From an uncultured Bacteroidota bacterium (GTDB lineage Bacteria; Bacteroidota; Bacteroidia; Chitinophagales; S012-47), in assembly GCA_913062655.1 (NCBI GenBank), contig CAJXXO010000118.1, positions 1 to 7,665 on the forward strand: a DNA stretch of 7,665 nucleotides. The letters run 5' to 3'. Made by a program: the position numbers and the translations under genes. The notes under the pieces are model-generated. The model saw only the letters and a program-made list of their open reading frames with translations, ran no database searches and was not told where the DNA came from. Below, one piece after another: positions 6,946 through 7,665 of this stretch; the first letter of the stretch is position 1, and every line of letters starts with the position of its first letter.

Positions 6946-7599
6946 ATGATCTTTTTTGTCATTGCGGTAGTCCTTGTCCCCCACCTGCTGGCCCTACTTA
7001 CGGTCTGGCACTGGTGGCGGTGGCGCAGGTATCAGAGCACTGCGTTGTTGCTGCATATCATCATAGCACTGGGTATGGGTATCGTGGCCTTTGTCGCTTT
7101 TCCCTGGTGTTACACTTCCGTCTATTTCCCGTTTGTCTATGGGGGCGTGGGGCTCCTTGGGTTGTGGCTACCACTGGTTAGGAAGAAAAGACCGGCATCA
7201 AGAGCGCGGCCCACTCTTTTGCAAGTAATTTGGGCAGCAGTATTGTTTGCCTTTTCCGTCAGTTTGTGGTGGAGCAGACGGCCACCTGCGGCCACTGTCG
7301 ACTGGCCCTTGCCTTTACAGGGTGATCACTACTACACCCAACAGGGGGGCCACAGTTGGCTGACCAATCCCTTTCACCACCGTTACCATGCCCAAAGTAT
7401 GGCACTGGACATCGTGCAATTGAATAAATGGGGCAATCGGGCTTCCGGCTTTTTGCCGAAATCGTTGGCAGACTATGAGATCTATGGCGATACCATTTTC
7501 AGTCCCGTTTACGGTGTAGTGGTCCGACACCGTGAGGACTGGCCGGAGTCCACGCCACCGGCTATGGATGCACGGCTACCCCTGGGCAATCATGTATTT
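6946..7599 (+). CDS. Membrane-embedded M23-family metallopeptidase, 3' end missing
   Basis: Only the first 218 codons are genomic. Four hydrophobic segments (about 1-20, 33-54, 60-79 and 93-109) suggest a multi-pass inner-membrane anchor. A Trp/Arg-rich loop (21-29) and a basic loop (80-89) lie between helices. From about residue 125 the sequence resembles the M23 lysostaphin-like peptidase fold: NPFHHRYHAQSMALDI (141-156), then YGDTIFSPVYGVVV (180-193), and LGNHV (213-217). By analogy with M23 relatives having NxH...Q..A.D, the zinc ligands would be His144 and Asp155, with His145 or His148 as alternatives; this alignment is from memory. The third ligand, in the C-terminal HLxxGS region, lies beyond the contig. 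Such enzymes cut peptidoglycan cross-links outside the membrane. The following 19 codons and the stop come from sequencing adapter and must be discarded. The ATG at 6946 opens directly into the first hydrophobic helix. Confidence 0.8.
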
Positions 7600-7657
7600 A
7601 GATCGGAAGAGCGTCGTGTAGGGAAAGAGTGTAGATCTCGGTGGTCGCCGTATCATT
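7600..7657 (-). other. Illumina TruSeq universal adapter (artefact)
   Basis: All 58 bases equal the reverse complement of the TruSeq universal adapter: it starts with AGATCGGAAGAGC and ends with GCCGTATCATT. This is not biological sequence. It adds the false residues RSEERRVGKECRSRWSPYH to the reading frame that enters it at 7600. Confidence 0.99.
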
Positions 7658-7665
7658 AAAAAAAA
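7658..7665. other. Poly-A run after the adapter (artefact)
   Basis: Eight A residues follow the adapter and end the contig. Reads that run off the end of the adapter often continue as A, so this is read-through noise rather than genomic sequence. The last adapter base plus the first two A form the false TAA stop at 7657-7659. Confidence 0.9.

Noticed and set aside
7600..7659. Basic C-terminal tail of the M23-like protein
   Set aside because: It is encoded entirely by Illumina adapter and the following A residues.

Overview
The window looks like one short-read contig from a member of the Bacteroidota. Chitinophagia or Saprospiria is my best guess; moderate GC by eye, and class-level placement is inference. 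The support is the Bacteroidota-type delta-1-pyrroline-5-carboxylate dehydrogenase, the short FtsK with a GATGQGKS P-loop followed directly by a LolA-like gene, several TAnnTTTG (-7) promoter motifs, and weak or absent Shine-Dalgarno sequences. It carries three complete core genes on the + strand, one complete core gene on the - strand, and one gene cut off by the right end.

Layout. Positions 1-410 hold no convincing gene. They contain a promoter-like motif, several hairpins (one followed by a T-run), two hairpins sharing a CC-TAC-GG tip, and a 20-bp tandem repeat ending in a long palindrome. This resembles decayed REP-like intergenic repeats, and a short-read assembly could well stop in such material. 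A strong intrinsic terminator (411-443) closes the minus-strand P5C dehydrogenase gene (466-2091). A 188-bp divergent intergenic region carries a -7 motif for each direction and a perfect 10-bp palindrome. On the + strand follow ftsK (2280-4697), a lolA-like gene 30 bp later (4728-5381), a double-hairpin terminator region, lpd (5491-6882), another clear terminator (6905-6940), and the 5' part of a gene for a multi-pass membrane protein with an M23 metallopeptidase domain (from 6946).

The right end is not genomic. From 7600 to 7657 the sequence is the reverse complement of the 58-nt Illumina TruSeq universal adapter, followed by eight A residues. The apparent C-terminus and stop codon of the last gene are therefore artefacts, and genomic sequence ends at 7599.

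Functionally the genes are housekeeping: proline/glutamate catabolism (P5C dehydrogenase), chromosome segregation at division (FtsK), lipoprotein delivery to the outer membrane (LolA-like), 2-oxoacid dehydrogenase or glycine cleavage function (E3, Lpd), and probable cell-wall hydrolysis (M23). I found no defence system, CRISPR array, tRNA, rRNA or intact mobile element. The left 240 bases (a possible orphan transcript) are the only part where something undescribed might lie, and the evidence there is weak.
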